Assembly (NCBI GenBank): GCA_003443635.1
Contig: CP031964.1
Coordinates: forward strand, 2,636,321-2,700,320
Reading direction: 5' to 3'
DNA from: Flavobacteriaceae bacterium
GTDB lineage: Bacteria; Bacteroidota; Bacteroidia; Flavobacteriales; Flavobacteriaceae
Length of the DNA: 64,000 nucleotides
Positions within the stretch are counted from its first letter, which is position 1; each line of letters starts with the position of its first letter. The notes under the pieces are model-generated. The model saw only the letters and a list, made by a program, of their open reading frames with translations, made no database searches and was not told the DNA's origin. The translations under genes were made by a program, and so were the position numbers. This document shows positions 1 through 9,851 of this stretch, piece by piece.

Positions 1-1011
<1,011 letters not shown>

Positions 1012-1141
1012 AAATTTTTAAGCATCTCTGCTTGTCTCTTTAACAACTAAAAGAAATTATTTCAATTGTACTCAAAATGGTTTATTCTCTGTAATGAATT
1101 GTATCGTTTCCAATACCATTCTTACGCTGTCAATCAATATG

Positions 1142-1326
1142 TTTAATGAACTTTTTTATTTCTTACTTTTAGCTCGTTTCCTTGCTAAGCGGGTGCAAAT
1201 ATAAAACCCTTTTTTATTCTCACAAAACTTTTTAAAGAAAATTTGATTTTATTTTTTATAACCCTTTTAATGAACTTTTCACCTCCCTCGTTTCCTCGTT
1301 AAGCGGCTGCAAATATAAAACCCTTT
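1142..1326. repeat. Tandem duplication of the rRNA promoter/leader
   Basis: Two imperfect direct copies lie in the 16S upstream region, about 1142-1212 and 1266-1326. Both contain TTTAATGAACTTTT, then CTCGTTTCCT, then a nearly identical block ending TGCAAATATAAAACCCTTT. Each copy carries one promoter reading toward 16S. The duplication therefore looks like a promoter-leader duplication that gives two start sites for the rRNA operon. Confidence 0.8.
1196..1225 (-). promoter_or_regulatory. rRNA promoter P1 (proximal)
   Basis: On the minus strand there is TTG (1223-1225), 19 nt, then TATATTTG (1196-1203), an exact match to the Bacteroidetes -33/-7 consensus TTG/TAnnTTTG. It points at 16S about 185 nt away, leaving a normal rRNA leader. 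Confidence 0.8.
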
Positions 1327-1340
1327 AATTAACTTCCTAA
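1310..1340 (-). promoter_or_regulatory. rRNA promoter P2 (distal)
   Basis: On the minus strand TATATTTG occurs again at 1310-1317, in the second copy of the leader duplication. The -33 position holds TTA at 20 nt spacing rather than TTG, so this copy may be weaker. From here to the thrS promoter at 1538 I see only AT-rich sequence with no further element. Confidence 0.65.
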
Positions 1341-1537
1341 CCTTTTTTAAACTATTTTTTAATCTATTTTTTTATCCCAACCAAAACACCTTAGTAACAG
1401 CATTTTGCACCTCCAATAAATTACAAAAAGAAATTCCATACCAAGCCAAACCTAATCACAAAATCTCTGTAGGGCTGGTTAATATTTATACCTTAATATA
1501 TATACTATAAACACATTTTAAATATATACTTATATGA

Positions 1538-1568
1538 TTGTGTGACTTTGATTATACTATTATCTTTG
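1538..1568 (+). promoter_or_regulatory. Promoter of the thrS operon
   Basis: TTG (1538-1540), 20 nt, TATCTTTG (1561-1568) matches the Bacteroidetes housekeeping promoter. It lies 22 nt ahead of the thrS ATG, giving a very short 5' leader. Confidence 0.75.
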
Positions 1569-1590
1569 CAGCTTAATATTTAAATTCACT

Positions 1591-3534
1591 ATGATTAAGA
1601 TTACTTTACCAGATGATTCAATAAGAACATTCAATAATAGCATCACTGCTATGGATGTTGCTAAGGATATTAGCGAAGGGTTTGCAAGAAATGTAATTTC
1701 TGCAAAATTTAACGGTATAACTATTGAGACATCCACTTTATTAACCACAGATGGCAATCTTATATTATATACTTGGAACGATGACGAAGGTAAAACAGCT
1801 TTTTGGCATTCGTCTGCTCACATATTAGCACAAGCGTTAGAAGAATTATATACTGATGTAAAATTATGGGTAGGGCCTGCTATTGAAAATGGTTTTTATT
1901 ATGATGTAGATCTAGGTGAAAATACTATTTCTGATAAAGATTTCAAAACCATTGAAGATAAAATGTTAGAAATCGCTAGGGAAAAACACGATTTTAAAAT
2001 GCGTACAGTTTCTAAAGCAGATGCTTTAGCTTATTACAAAGGTAAAAACAATTATAAGGTTGATCTTGTAGAAGGTCTTGAGGATGGTACAATTAGTTTT
2101 TGTGATCATTCAACGTTTTCAGATTTATGTCGTGGCGGTCACATTCCTAATACAGGAATTGTAAAAGCTATAAAAATATTAAGCGTAGCTGGTGCCTATT
2201 ATAAAGGAGATGAAAATAACAAACAATTAACAAGAGTTTATGGTATTTCGTTTCCTAAACAAAAAGAATTAAAAGAATATTTAGAACTTCTTGAAGAAGC
2301 AAAGAAAAGAGATCACAGAAAATTAGGGAAACAGTTAGAGTTGTTTACTTTTTCTCAAAAAGTAGGGCAAGGTTTACCATTATGGCTACCTAAAGGTGCA
2401 GCTTTACGTTCTCGATTAGAAGATTTTCTTAAAAAAGCTCAGCAAAAAGCTGGCTATGAAATGGTAGTAACTCCACATATTGGTCAAAAAGAGCTCTATG
2501 TCACTTCTGGTCATTATGCAAAATATGGAGAAGATAGTTTTCAACCTATTAAAACACCTAAAGAAGATGAGGAGTTTTTATTAAAGCCAATGAACTGCCC
2601 TCATCATTGTGAAATTTATAATGCAAAACCATTTAGTTATAAAGAACTTCCAAAACGTTTTGCAGAATTTGGCACTGTATATCGTTACGAACAAAGCGGA
2701 GAGCTTCATGGTCTAACTCGTGTAAGGGGGTTTACTCAAGATGACGCCCATATTTTTTGTACTCCAGATCAATTGGATCAGGAATTTAAAAATGTAATTG
2801 ATTTATCCCTATATGTTTTAGGATCTTTAGGGTTTGAAAATTTTACAGCTCAAGTTTCTGTTAGAGATTTAGACACTCCTGACAAATATATTGGTAGTGT
2901 TGAAAATTGGGAAAAAGCAGAACAAGCAATTATTAATGCCGCTAAAGACAAAGGCTTAAATTATGTTATAGAATCTGGTGAAGCTGCATTTTATGGGCCA
3001 AAACTTGATTTTATGGTTAAAGATGCGCTTGGAAGACAATGGCAGTTAGGAACTATTCAAGTTGATTATAATTTACCTGAACGTTTTGATTTAACTTACA
3101 AAGGTAGTGATAATGAGTTACATCGACCTGTTATGATTCACCGAGCGCCTTTTGGTAGTATGGAGCGTTTTATTGCGCTTTTATTAGAGCATACAGGCGG
3201 TAATTTCCCACTTTGGTTAATGCCAGAACAAGCTATTATCTTATCTATTAGTGAGAAATATGAAAAATACGCTGAAAAAGTTTTAAATTTGTTAGAAAAT
3301 GCCGAAATTCGCGCCCTTGTTGATAACAGAAATGAAACTATGGGTAAAAAGATTCGGGAAGCCGAAATGAAAAAAATCCCATATATGATTATTGTTGGGG
3401 AAAATGAAGAGAATGAAATAAAGATAACTGTTCGTCAGCACGGTGGAGAAGATTTAGGTATGATTACTGTAGATGAATTTTCGAAAATAGTTGATACAGA
3501 AATAAATAAGACATTAAAACAATTTAACGTTTAA
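1591..3534 (+). CDS. thrS: Threonine--tRNA ligase
   Basis: Class II aminoacyl-tRNA synthetase that charges tRNA-Thr; 647 aa, full length for the family. In order: TGS domain (about 1-60), the editing domain with HSSAH at 73-77 and the C-x-x-x-H of 'DLCRGGHIP' near 180, the class II catalytic core ('YRYEQSGELHGLTRVRGF', motif 2 with the Gln/Asp contacts) and motif 3 'HRAPFGSMERF', then the anticodon-binding domain after about 545. The two zinc/editing His pairs are intact, so Ser-tRNA-Thr editing is expected. First gene of a translation operon with infC, rpmI and rplT. Confidence 0.98.
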   Translation: MIKITLPDDSIRTFNNSITAMDVAKDISEGFARNVISAKFNGITIETSTLLTTDGNLILYTWNDDEGKTAFWHSSAHILAQALEELYTDVKLWVGPAIENGFYYDVDLGENTISDKDFKTIEDKMLEIAREKHDFKMRTVSKADALAYYKGKNNYKVDLVEGLEDGTISFCDHSTFSDLCRGGHIPNTGIVKAIKILSVAGAYYKGDENNKQLTRVYGISFPKQKELKEYLELLEEAKKRDHRKLGKQLELFTFSQKVGQGLPLWLPKGAALRSRLEDFLKKAQQKAGYEMVVTPHIGQKELYVTSGHYAKYGEDSFQPIKTPKEDEEFLLKPMNCPHHCEIYNAKPFSYKELPKRFAEFGTVYRYEQSGELHGLTRVRGFTQDDAHIFCTPDQLDQEFKNVIDLSLYVLGSLGFENFTAQVSVRDLDTPDKYIGSVENWEKAEQAIINAAKDKGLNYVIESGEAAFYGPKLDFMVKDALGRQWQLGTIQVDYNLPERFDLTYKGSDNELHRPVMIHRAPFGSMERFIALLLEHTGGNFPLWLMPEQAIILSISEKYEKYAEKVLNLLENAEIRALVDNRNETMGKKIREAEMKKIPYMIIVGENEENEIKITVRQHGGEDLGMITVDEFSKIVDTEINKTLKQFNV

Positions 3535-3550
3535 CTAAAATTATAAAGCC

Positions 3551-4108
3551 ATAGCAATACGTAGAAAAAGGTCTAGAGGGCCACTTAGAGTAATTAAAGA
3601 AGATCAACACAGAATCAATTCTAAAATTAGAGTTGAAGAAGTGAGACTTGTTGGAGACAACATAGAAGTAGGTGTATATCCTACAAGAAAGGCAATGGAG
3701 TTTGCTGAAGAACAAGGATTAGATCTTGTAGAAATTTCTCCTAAAGCTGTTCCTCCCGTATGTAAAATTATGGATTATAAGAAGTTTCTTTACGAACAAA
3801 AGAAACGTGATAAGGCTTTAAAGTCGAAAGCAACTAAGGTAATTGTTAAAGAAATTCGTTTTGGTCCTCAAACAGATGATCACGATTACGAATTTAAGAA
3901 AAAACATGCTGAAAAGTTTTTAAAAGATGGCGCAAAGCTTAAAGCTTTTGTATTTTTTAAAGGACGTTCAATAATATTTAAAGAACAAGGACAAATACTA
4001 CTATTGCGTTTAGCGCAAGATTTAGAGGAGTTTGGAAAAGTTGAACAAATGCCTAAATTAGAAGGTAAACGTATGATTATGTTTATTGCTCCTAAAAAGG
4101 CAAAGTAA
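3551..4108 (+). CDS. infC: Translation initiation factor IF-3, AUA start
   Basis: IF-3 binds the 30S subunit, blocks premature 50S joining and proofreads start codons. The C-terminal body is typical ('[12 protein letters not shown]', '[19 protein letters not shown]', '[20 protein letters not shown]'). The first ATG-like codon in frame is GTG at 3641, but the frame upstream is open back to a stop at 3536 and encodes the conserved IF-3 N-terminus ([12 protein letters not shown], then [18 protein letters not shown]). The only sensible initiator ahead of this is ATA at 3551, giving (M)AIRRKRS and 185 aa. A rare start codon on infC is known from E. coli (AUU), where IF-3 rejects it and so represses its own synthesis. 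It begins 16 nt after thrS. Confidence 0.85.
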   Translation: MAIRRKRSRGPLRVIKEDQHRINSKIRVEEVRLVGDNIEVGVYPTRKAMEFAEEQGLDLVEISPKAVPPVCKIMDYKKFLYEQKKRDKALKSKATKVIVKEIRFGPQTDDHDYEFKKKHAEKFLKDGAKLKAFVFFKGRSIIFKEQGQILLLRLAQDLEEFGKVEQMPKLEGKRMIMFIAPKKAK

Positions 4109-4149
4109 GCATTAAAAGAAAATAAGCGAAGTAATTAAATAAGGAGAAA

Positions 4150-4347
4150 ATGCCTAAAATGAAAACAAAATCTAGTGCCAAGAAACGCTTTAAGTTAACG
4201 GGCTCTGGAAAAATTAAAAGAAAGCACGCTTTTAAAAGTCACATCTTAACAAAGAAGTCCAAAAAGCGTAAGTTAGCTTTAACTCACAGTACTTTAGTAC
4301 ATGAAAGTGATGAAGCAAATATTAAACAACAATTACGTTTAAAGTAA
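4150..4347 (+). CDS. rpmI: 50S ribosomal protein L35
   Basis: A 65-aa basic protein starting [27 protein letters not shown], the standard L35 N-terminus. Unusually for this group it has a clear Shine-Dalgarno-like AAGGAG at 4141-4146, just before the ATG. It lies between infC and rplT as in most bacteria and is expected to be co-transcribed with them. Confidence 0.97.
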   Translation: MPKMKTKSSAKKRFKLTGSGKIKRKHAFKSHILTKKSKKRKLALTHSTLVHESDEANIKQQLRLK

Positions 4348-4441
4348 TTATTTGTTTAGGTTAAAAATTATTTATAAACCATGGAGTTAGGCCAGTACAA
4401 GAATCTCATAAAAGATCGCCTACTACAAAAAATTTAAAATT

Positions 4442-4786
4442 ATGCCAAGATCAGTAAATTCAGTTGCGAAAAGAGCCAGAAGAAAAAAGGTTCTTAAGCA
4501 AGCAAAAGGTTACTTCGGACGTCGTAAAAACGTTTGGACAGTAGCGAAAAATGCGGTTGACAAAGCGATGTTATATTCGTATAGAGACCGAAGAAATAAA
4601 AAGAGAACATTTCGTGCACTTTGGATTACACGTATAAACGCTGGAGCTAGAGAACATGGGTTATCTTATTCTCAATTTATGGGTAAATTAAAAGCTAATG
4701 ATATCGAATTAAACCGTAAGGTTTTAGCTGATTTAGCAATGAATAACCCTGAAGCTTTTAAAGCAATTGTAGATAAAGTAAACTAA
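4442..4786 (+). CDS. rplT: 50S ribosomal protein L20
   Basis: A 114-aa protein starting [29 protein letters not shown] and containing '[30 protein letters not shown]', diagnostic for L20. It binds 23S rRNA early in 50S assembly; in many bacteria it also represses its own operon by binding the mRNA. The 94-nt gap after rpmI could hold such a site, but I cannot show one. Last gene of the thrS-infC-rpmI-rplT operon. Confidence 0.97.
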   Translation: MPRSVNSVAKRARRKKVLKQAKGYFGRRKNVWTVAKNAVDKAMLYSYRDRRNKKRTFRALWITRINAGAREHGLSYSQFMGKLKANDIELNRKVLADLAMNNPEAFKAIVDKVN

Positions 4787-4822
4787 GGCGTTTTGCCTAT
4801 TGTATAACAATATTCGCTTATT

Positions 4823-4852
4823 AAAAAGCCAACTCATATGAGTTGGCTTTTT
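4823..4852 (+). terminator. Terminator after rplT
   Basis: A perfect 30-nt palindrome, AAAAAGCCAACTCAT and its complement, ends in a T run and sits 37 nt past the rplT stop. This is a canonical intrinsic terminator closing the thrS operon. Confidence 0.9.
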
Positions 4853-4953
4853 GTTTTATATCAATTATAGTTTTAACACTTCTATATATAAATTGAAGAA
4901 TAAAAATTTCAAATTTTATAATTACCTTTCCGCTTCAATTAAAACAACATAAA

Positions 4954-7900
4954 ATGTATCGTATTAAGCTTGTAATTCTATTTCTATTCATCATTCAATT
5001 TAATATAAACGCTCAGGATAAAACAGAAAAAAAATCTTGGGATGTATCAAATCCAGAAGGTGATTGGAATTTTAAAGATTTAAAACTTTCAACAAATCAA
5101 GGTACTTGGATGAATTTAGATGTTAGCCCAGATGGAAAACATATTGTTTTTGATTTATTAGGCGACATTTATATTATGAATAGTGCTGGAGGAAAAGCAA
5201 CAATTTTAAGAGAAGGGCTACCTTTTGAAATACAACCTCGATTTAGTCCAGATGGCAAAACAATTTCGTTTACAAGTGATGCAGGTGGTGGAGATAATGT
5301 TTGGACCATGAACTTAGATGGTAGTAATGCCAAACAAATCACAAAAGAAACGTTTAGGTTATTAAATAATGCTACGTGGATGCCTGATGGCAATTTTTTA
5401 ATTGCTAGAAAACATTTTACTTCTGGAAGATCTTTAGGAGCAGGAGAAATGTGGATGTATCATAAATCTGGCGGTAGTGGCATACAACTTACTAAAAGAA
5501 AAAACGATCAGCAAGATGTAAATGAACCTTCTATTTCTCCTGATGGAAAGTATTTATATTATAGTGAAGATGTCTATCCAGGTGGTGCTTTTCAATACAA
5601 CAAAGATCCTAATAAACAAATTTATGTAATTAATCGTTACAACTTAGAAACTAGCGAAATAGAAAGAGTTACTGGAGGCCCTGGTGGAGCTGCTAGGCCT
5701 CAAATATCTAGAGATGGAAAAAAACTGGCTTTTGTAAAAAGGGTAAGAACTAAATCTGTATTATATATTCATGATTTAGAAACTGGTGAAGAATGGCCTA
5801 TTTATGATGGCTTAGATAAGGATCAACAAGAAGCTTGGGCTATTTTTGGAGTATATACTAATTTTAACTGGACTCCAAATAATAAGGCTATTATAATATG
5901 GTCTGGAGGAAAAATTAATAAAGTTGATGTTAATACTTTAAAAGTTACTAATATTCCTTTTCAAGTTGATACTTCTATAAAAATTGCAAAAGCTGTAGAG
6001 TTTGATACTCCTGTAGCTCCAGATACTTTTGATGCAAAAGTTATTAGGCATGCTGTTACTTCTCCAGATGAAAAAACAATTGTTTTTAATGCACTTGGAT
6101 ATTTATGGATTAAAAAAATGCCTAAAGGCGCTCCTAAAAGATTAACTTCAGGCACAGATTTTGAATTTGAACCTTCTTTTTCTCCAGATGGAAAGACAAT
6201 TGTTTTTGTCACTTGGAATGATGAAAATTTAGGTGCTGTACATACGTTATCGATTAATGACGGAACTTCTACCAAACTCACTAAAGAAAAAGGAATCTAC
6301 AGAACTCCAACTTTCTCTAATGATGGAAAACACATTACATTTAGAAAAGAAGGAGGAAATAATGAGCAAGGATTGGCTTTTGCAAAAAAATCTGGATTGT
6401 ATTTTATGAATTCTGATGGTACAGATATAAAGTTTTTAACTAAAGAAGGTGAGTATCCAATGTTTAATAAAACTAACAATCGTATACTTTATCAAACTGG
6501 TGGAACTTATTTTGGTGCTTTAACAAAAGAACTCAGAAGTGTAGATTTAAATGGTGGCACTAAAAGAACATTAATAAAATCTAAGCACGGTAATCGATTA
6601 GTGCCTAGCCCTGATAATAAATGGATTGCTTTCCAGCATTTGCACAAAGTATATATGGCACCAATGCCTAGTTCTGGTCAATCTATTGATTTAATAGATA
6701 AAACTAAATTTATCCCAGTGACACAGTTATCTAAAGATGCTGGTATTAACTTACATTGGTCTAATAATAGCAAAAACATACATTGGACATTAGGTAACGA
6801 ATATTTTACAGCTTTAGCTTCAGAAGAAACCAAAGCTATTGTTGAATCTGGAATTAAAATTGATTTAAAAGTTAAAACTGATAAGCCAGAAGGGACAATT
6901 GCTTTTACTGGAGCTCGAATTATAACCATGGAAAGTGATCAAGTTATCGAAAATGGGACAATTATTATTAAAGAAAATAAAATTGTAGCTATTGGTAATA
7001 CTCTTGATGTTAAAATTCCTGCTAATGCAAAAACTTATGATGTAACTGGAAAAACTATCATGCCAGGAATTGTAGATGCACACGCACACATTGGAGGGTT
7101 TCGTTATGGGTTAACCACACAAAAGCATTGGCAGTTTTATGCTAACTTAGCATTTGGGGTTACAACTGCGCATGATCCTTCTGCTAATACAGAAACTGTA
7201 TTTGCATTATCCGAATTACAAAAAAACGGAACCTTAGTAGGTCCACGTCTCTACTCTACTGGGTTTATACTCTATGGAGCAGAAGGTGATTTTAAAGCGG
7301 TAATTAATAATTTAGATGATGCTCGATCTTCAATACGCCGTACTAAAGCTTTTGGAGCTTTATCTGTAAAAAGTTATAACCAACCACGTCGCGAACAACG
7401 TCAGCAAGTATTACAAGCCGCTCGCGAAGAAGGTATTTTTGTAGTTCCTGAAGGTGGGTCCACTTTTTTTACTAATATGTCTATGATAATGGATGGACAT
7501 ACTGGCATAGAGCATAATATTCCTGTAGCTCCTGTATATAAAGATGTGATTGAGCTTTGGAAAAACAGTAATTCTGGCTATACTCCGACCTTAATAGTTA
7601 ATTATGCAGGTTTAAATGGTGAATATTATTGGTATCAAAACACCAATGTATGGGAAAACGAAAAATTATTAAAATACACACCTAGAAGTATTATTGATTC
7701 AAGATCGAGACACCGGACAATGGTGCCTCAAGAAGAATATGAAAACGGGCATATTAAAGTTTCTAAAGTTGCAAAGCAATTAAATGACAATGGAGTTACT
7801 GTAAATCTTGGAGCTCATGGGCAATTACAAGGCTTGGGTGCACATTGGGAGTTATGGTTATTACAACAAGGAGGAATGAGTAATCTACAAGCTTTAAGAG

Positions 7901-8214
7901 CCGCTACTCTTAATGGAGCAGAATATTTAGGAATGAGTAATGATATTGGGTCTCTTAAAGTTGGTAAGCTTGCAGACCTAGTAGTTATGAATAAAAACCC
8001 TTTAGAAGATATAAAAAATACCGAAAGTATTATTTATACAATGGTTAACGGTCGTTTATACGATACCAATACAATGAACGAAATAGGTAACTCTCCTAAA
8101 CCACGAACAAAATTTTATTGGGAAAGTGGAACTTATAATCAAGCTTTTAAATGGCATGAAGCAAGTAATAGTTTTACACGTGAATCTTGTGGGTGCCATG
8201 TTGGGAGTCATTAA
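4954..8214 (+). CDS. Secreted TolB-like beta-propeller plus amidohydrolase fusion
   Basis: 1086 aa with a Sec signal peptide (MYRIKLVILFLFIIQFNINAQ). Residues about 50-620 hold repeated 'SPDGK.I.F' blades, as in TolB/PD40 propellers. From about 650 comes an amidohydrolase domain with the metal motif D-A-H-A-H at 708-712 ('GIVDAHAHIGG'), a lysine in 'ALSVKSYNQP', His in 'GIEHN' and a late 'LGAHGQLQGLGAHWE', ending in 'GKLADLVVMNKNP'. The family hydrolyses cyclic amides or peptides in the periplasm or outside; the substrate cannot be read from sequence. The C-terminus ends in a CGCH motif (1079-1082), which could bind a metal. It has its own transcription unit after the rplT terminator. Confidence 0.88.
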   Translation: MYRIKLVILFLFIIQFNINAQDKTEKKSWDVSNPEGDWNFKDLKLSTNQGTWMNLDVSPDGKHIVFDLLGDIYIMNSAGGKATILREGLPFEIQPRFSPDGKTISFTSDAGGGDNVWTMNLDGSNAKQITKETFRLLNNATWMPDGNFLIARKHFTSGRSLGAGEMWMYHKSGGSGIQLTKRKNDQQDVNEPSISPDGKYLYYSEDVYPGGAFQYNKDPNKQIYVINRYNLETSEIERVTGGPGGAARPQISRDGKKLAFVKRVRTKSVLYIHDLETGEEWPIYDGLDKDQQEAWAIFGVYTNFNWTPNNKAIIIWSGGKINKVDVNTLKVTNIPFQVDTSIKIAKAVEFDTPVAPDTFDAKVIRHAVTSPDEKTIVFNALGYLWIKKMPKGAPKRLTSGTDFEFEPSFSPDGKTIVFVTWNDENLGAVHTLSINDGTSTKLTKEKGIYRTPTFSNDGKHITFRKEGGNNEQGLAFAKKSGLYFMNSDGTDIKFLTKEGEYPMFNKTNNRILYQTGGTYFGALTKELRSVDLNGGTKRTLIKSKHGNRLVPSPDNKWIAFQHLHKVYMAPMPSSGQSIDLIDKTKFIPVTQLSKDAGINLHWSNNSKNIHWTLGNEYFTALASEETKAIVESGIKIDLKVKTDKPEGTIAFTGARIITMESDQVIENGTIIIKENKIVAIGNTLDVKIPANAKTYDVTGKTIMPGIVDAHAHIGGFRYGLTTQKHWQFYANLAFGVTTAHDPSANTETVFALSELQKNGTLVGPRLYSTGFILYGAEGDFKAVINNLDDARSSIRRTKAFGALSVKSYNQPRREQRQQVLQAAREEGIFVVPEGGSTFFTNMSMIMDGHTGIEHNIPVAPVYKDVIELWKNSNSGYTPTLIVNYAGLNGEYYWYQNTNVWENEKLLKYTPRSIIDSRSRHRTMVPQEEYENGHIKVSKVAKQLNDNGVTVNLGAHGQLQGLGAHWELWLLQQGGMSNLQALRAATLNGAEYLGMSNDIGSLKVGKLADLVVMNKNPLEDIKNTESIIYTMVNGRLYDTNTMNEIGNSPKPRTKFYWESGTYNQAFKWHEASNSFTRESCGCHVGSH

Positions 8215-8288
8215 ATAGAAGTTAATTTTTTTGTTAAAATAACGCAACCTTTTATTTTGGTTAGTATCTTTATATAAACTAACAATTT

Positions 8289-8720
8289 ATGAAAACAAAG
8301 TTTTTTGCTTTATCCTTTTTATTTATTACTCTTTTTAGTTGTAGTAATAGTGATGACGTTATACAGGAAATTCCTGCCCCTGTATTACTATGGTCTTTAG
8401 ACAACACAGCGAACAATATTATTAGCAATGATTTTACTAGCAGACTTATTACTTGGGAGTTTAATCCAAATAATCTAATGCTAACCGTTGTTAACGGCAA
8501 TACTGATGACAGTATTTTTGACGGCCTTGATTCTGATGTCTATGCATTTGATATTAGAGAAATTGATGAAGGTTCATTTCTTTTTATAAATGGAGAAGAA
8601 TATGGCGGTATAGAAATTTCTACTGAACAACGTTTAGTTATCGATAGAAATGCCACCTCTGATGGAGGGGATGATACCATGGAAGATAGATTTGTTTTAA
8701 CCTTTACAAGGATTAATTAA
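8289..8720 (+). CDS. Small lipoprotein of unknown function
   Basis: 143 aa with a lipoprotein signal peptide (MKTKFFALSFLFITLFSC, lipobox Cys at 18) followed by acidic residues SNSDD. The rest is predicted beta-rich ('LLWSLDNTANNIISNDFTSRLITWEFN', 'RFVLTFTRIN'). I do not recognise the family. Probably membrane-anchored on the periplasmic side or surface-exposed. It stands alone, 74 nt after the amidohydrolase, and ends at a shared terminator with the convergent cyclase gene. Confidence 0.75.
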   Translation: MKTKFFALSFLFITLFSCSNSDDVIQEIPAPVLLWSLDNTANNIISNDFTSRLITWEFNPNNLMLTVVNGNTDDSIFDGLDSDVYAFDIREIDEGSFLFINGEEYGGIEISTEQRLVIDRNATSDGGDDTMEDRFVLTFTRIN

Positions 8721-8746
8721 TTTCAAAAGATTTATATTTTTGCGTA

Positions 8747-8780
8747 AATAAAAGAACCTAATTAATTAGGTTCTTTTATT
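8747..8780. terminator. Bidirectional terminator
   Basis: A perfect 34-nt palindrome (AATAAAAGAACCTAATT and its complement) between two convergent genes. It has A/T tracts on both sides and serves both strands. Its right arm overlaps the stop codon of the minus-strand cyclase gene. Confidence 0.88.
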
Positions 8781-9833
8781 ATTTATTGAATGTATCACAA
8801 CTGTATTTTGCTTTCCTTTTAATTGAGTTTCACCAAGAAGCTTTAATATATATTTTTCTTTTAGTTGAATATTTTTTAATAATTTATCAGAAATCAATAG
8901 TTCTTCTGAATATCTATTACATTCTGCTTGTATTCTAGCTGTTGTATTAATCACATCTCCATGAAATGCTAATTCTTTTTTAATTGTTCCAACCTCAGCA
9001 ACCATCAATTTTCCTCCATGTAATCCTGCTTTGAATTTTGGGATTGTATTATATTTTTTTTGATAATAATGATTTCTTTTTTGAAGTTGTTCTTTAAAAG
9101 AGAAAAAAACTTCTATACATTTATTTTTATCCACTCCAACTTTATATTTCCAGCTTAAAACTGCTTCATCTCCAACATATTGATATACTTCGGCATTAAA
9201 TTTATTAATTATTTTATTTAAATCTAAAAAGCAATCTTGTATAAATTGACTGTATTTAAAGTGACCTAATTGTTCTGCTATTGAAGTTGAATTTTTTAAA
9301 TCTAAAAACATGAAAATCCGTTTCTCCTCTTGTGGGTTTCGATATTTTCCTATTAACATTTTAAGAAACACTCCTCTTCCAAATTTTTCGTTTGCAATTT
9401 TTATAAATGAAAATATTAAAGAGCATATAAAAAAATATAAAACTGTAATCCTAAATACCTTACTAAGCCTCCAATCATCAACTAAATTTATGTCCATTAA
9501 TTCTTCTACATAAAAAAATATATTAGGAGACAACACAATTAATATTAATAAGTATAATGTATTTTTTAATATAAGTGTAACACCTATTGATACTTTATTA
9601 GTGATAAATCTATTAAAAAGAAGTTCTATTAATGCATAACTAAACCCAACAAAAACTCCAATATAAATGGGTACATCAAACCATTGAAAAATTGGAATTT
9701 CATTATTAGCTATTATAACTTGATATTCTTCTTCATTAAATCCGTAATATCTAAATACTGTAAAAAGTATAAAAGCTATAGTCCAAAATAAAATAGATTG
9801 GACGGCAGATATCAAGAATTGTTTAAGGTTCAT
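8766..9833 (-). CDS. Membrane-bound class III adenylate/guanylate cyclase
   Basis: 355 aa. The first 145 residues contain about four membrane segments; a class III nucleotide cyclase domain follows from about 172. The two metal-binding aspartates are visible as D178 in 'FMFLDLKNST' and D222 in 'QYVGDEAVLSW'. The transition-state region 'GDVINTTARIQ' is also present, so the enzyme looks catalytically competent. Product (cAMP or cGMP) cannot be assigned from sequence. A Crp/Fnr-type regulator with a cyclic-nucleotide-fold domain is encoded at 28504-29169, but no link is shown. Confidence 0.9.
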   Translation of the reverse strand: MNLKQFLISAVQSILFWTIAFILFTVFRYYGFNEEEYQVIIANNEIPIFQWFDVPIYIGVFVGFSYALIELLFNRFITNKVSIGVTLILKNTLYLLILIVLSPNIFFYVEELMDINLVDDWRLSKVFRITVLYFFICSLIFSFIKIANEKFGRGVFLKMLIGKYRNPQEEKRIFMFLDLKNSTSIAEQLGHFKYSQFIQDCFLDLNKIINKFNAEVYQYVGDEAVLSWKYKVGVDKNKCIEVFFSFKEQLQKRNHYYQKKYNTIPKFKAGLHGGKLMVAEVGTIKKELAFHGDVINTTARIQAECNRYSEELLISDKLLKNIQLKEKYILKLLGETQLKGKQNTVVIHSINNKRT

Positions 9834-9851
9834 AGAAACTTTGTAATATTA

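Noticed and set aside
4348..4441. L20-type autoregulatory leader between rpmI and rplT
   Set aside because: The gap is long enough, but I cannot identify a conserved pseudoknot or rRNA mimic by eye.
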